Assembly (NCBI RefSeq): GCF_947504215.1
Contig: NZ_CANNGO010000002.1
Coordinates: 186,001-250,000, forward strand
Origin: an uncultured Ruegeria sp.
GTDB lineage: Bacteria > Pseudomonadota > Alphaproteobacteria > Rhodobacterales > Rhodobacteraceae
Direction: 5' to 3'
DNA: 64,000 nt
A program made the translations under genes and the position numbers. Positions 63,488 through 64,000 of the stretch are shown in pieces. Each line of letters opens with the position of its first letter. The first letter of the stretch is position 1. The notes under the pieces are model-generated. The model ran no database searches and was not told the origin of the DNA. It was given only the letters and a program-made list of their open reading frames with translations.

Positions 63488-64000
63488 ATGAGAAACTCAA
63501 CCCGATCCGGGGTCGATCCCTTCATCGTGATGGATGTGATGGAGGCCGCACGCAAGGCGGAAGAAGCCGGGCGTCACGTCATCCACATGGAGGTCGGCCA
63601 GCCCGGAACCGGAGCGCCAAAAGAGGCGGTAAAAGCCCTTGCCCAAGCCATGGAACAGGGCCCGCTGGGCTATACAGTGGCGTTGGGTCTGCCTGCGTTG
63701 CGGAAGCGGATCGCGCGACTTTACGGAGAGTGGTATAATGTCGACCTGAACCCAGAACGTGTGGTGATTACACCCGGGTCTTCCGGTGGGTTTCTGCTGG
63801 CCTTCACAGCACTTTTTGACAGCGGCGATCGTGTTGGCATCGGTGCACCCGGCTATCCATCTTACCGGCAGATTCTGAAAGCTCTGGGACTGGTTCCGGT
63901 CGACCTGCCCACAGCTCCGGAAAACCGTTTGCAGCCGGTGCCCGCAGATTTCGCAGGAATAGATCTGCAAGGTCTGATGGTCGCATCCCCCGCGAACCCG
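63488..64000 (+). CDS. Pyridoxal-phosphate aminotransferase, N-terminal part (cut by window edge)
   Basis: The 171 residues visible read MRNSTRSGVDPFIVMDVMEA onward and match class I/II aminotransferases: MEVGQPGTGAPKEAVKALAQAM, GYTVALGLPALRKRIARLY, VITPGSSGGFLLAFTALFD and GAPGYPSYRQIL, covering the substrate and cofactor-contact loops before the catalytic lysine. GGGAG lies 6 nt before the ATG at 63488. The catalytic lysine lies outside the window. The substrate is unknown. The gene is divergent from the M48 protease. Confidence 0.88.
   Translation, partial: MRNSTRSGVDPFIVMDVMEAARKAEEAGRHVIHMEVGQPGTGAPKEAVKALAQAMEQGPLGYTVALGLPALRKRIARLYGEWYNVDLNPERVVITPGSSGGFLLAFTALFDSGDRVGIGAPGYPSYRQILKALGLVPVDLPTAPENRLQPVPADFAGIDLQGLMVASPANP

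Noticed and set aside
1..64000. CRISPR array, tRNA or rRNA genes, insertion sequences
   Set aside because: I saw no regularly spaced repeats, no tRNA T-loop signatures with matching stems, no rRNA sequence and no transposase.

Overview
The window looks like a chromosomal segment of a marine alphaproteobacterium of the order Rhodobacterales, Roseobacter group (Ruegeria-like). I base this on several signs. There is a nearly complete Rhodobacter-type gene transfer agent (GTA) cluster. 5-Aminolevulinate is made by the C4 pathway (HemA) behind an FnrL-type box. The pyruvate dehydrogenase E1 beta carries its own lipoyl domain. There is also a Hint-domain protein of a kind frequent in this group. 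Coding density is high and GC-rich. I found no tRNA, rRNA, insertion sequence, integrase or CRISPR array.

Layout. 1-5.2 kb: the start of a LuxR-type acyl-homoserine-lactone receptor, a small lytic transglycosylase lipoprotein, the rpsF-rpsR-rplI ribosomal operon, a small membrane protein, and a secreted YceI protein next to a cytochrome b561-YceI fusion. 5.4-11.7 kb: fatty-acid synthesis (fabD, fabG, acpP, fabF) with an embedded HisA-like paralogue, a GNAT acetyltransferase and mltG. 11.8-14.4 kb: a DEAD-box helicase, then a tandem winged-helix regulator divergent from a VOC-fold gene across a perfect operator-like palindrome.

14.4-30.0 kb: the GTA structural cluster, g1 to g15, in the canonical order (small and large terminase, portal, head formation protein, protease, capsid, connectors, tail proteins, tape measure, baseplate hub, peptidase, 1315-residue tip protein). 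A membrane adenylate cyclase sits antisense between g2 and g3. A promoter-like sequence followed by an intrinsic-terminator hairpin precedes g1. A small unrecognised gene follows g15.

30.0-36.8 kb: a DksA/TraR-type zinc protein, cysE, the pdhA-pdhB-pdhC operon, ftsB and pgk. 37-44.8 kb: a cytosolic/periplasmic cyclophilin pair, an ICMT-like membrane protein, aquaporin, an MtfA-like peptidase, a bactofilin/M23 pair, a DUF455 protein and a Bcp peroxiredoxin. 44.9-64 kb: a giant AsmA/YhdP-like protein, queA, an MFS transporter, a DUF924 protein, lpdA, an M20 dipeptidase, hemA, a RodZ-like protein, ispG, the Hint protein, an operon of M48 protease, DsbA-like protein and Tat-exported agmatine deiminase-like protein, and the start of an aminotransferase.

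How parts connect. pdhABC (E1, E2) and the unlinked lpdA (E3) encode one complex. Both transcription units carry the same palindrome, TAGTTTA-N4-TAAACTA, 25-27 bp before the start codon, so a shared repressor is likely. This and the leader hairpin plus cyclase insertion in the GTA locus are the most interesting signals. The GTA itself is a known system, not a new one.
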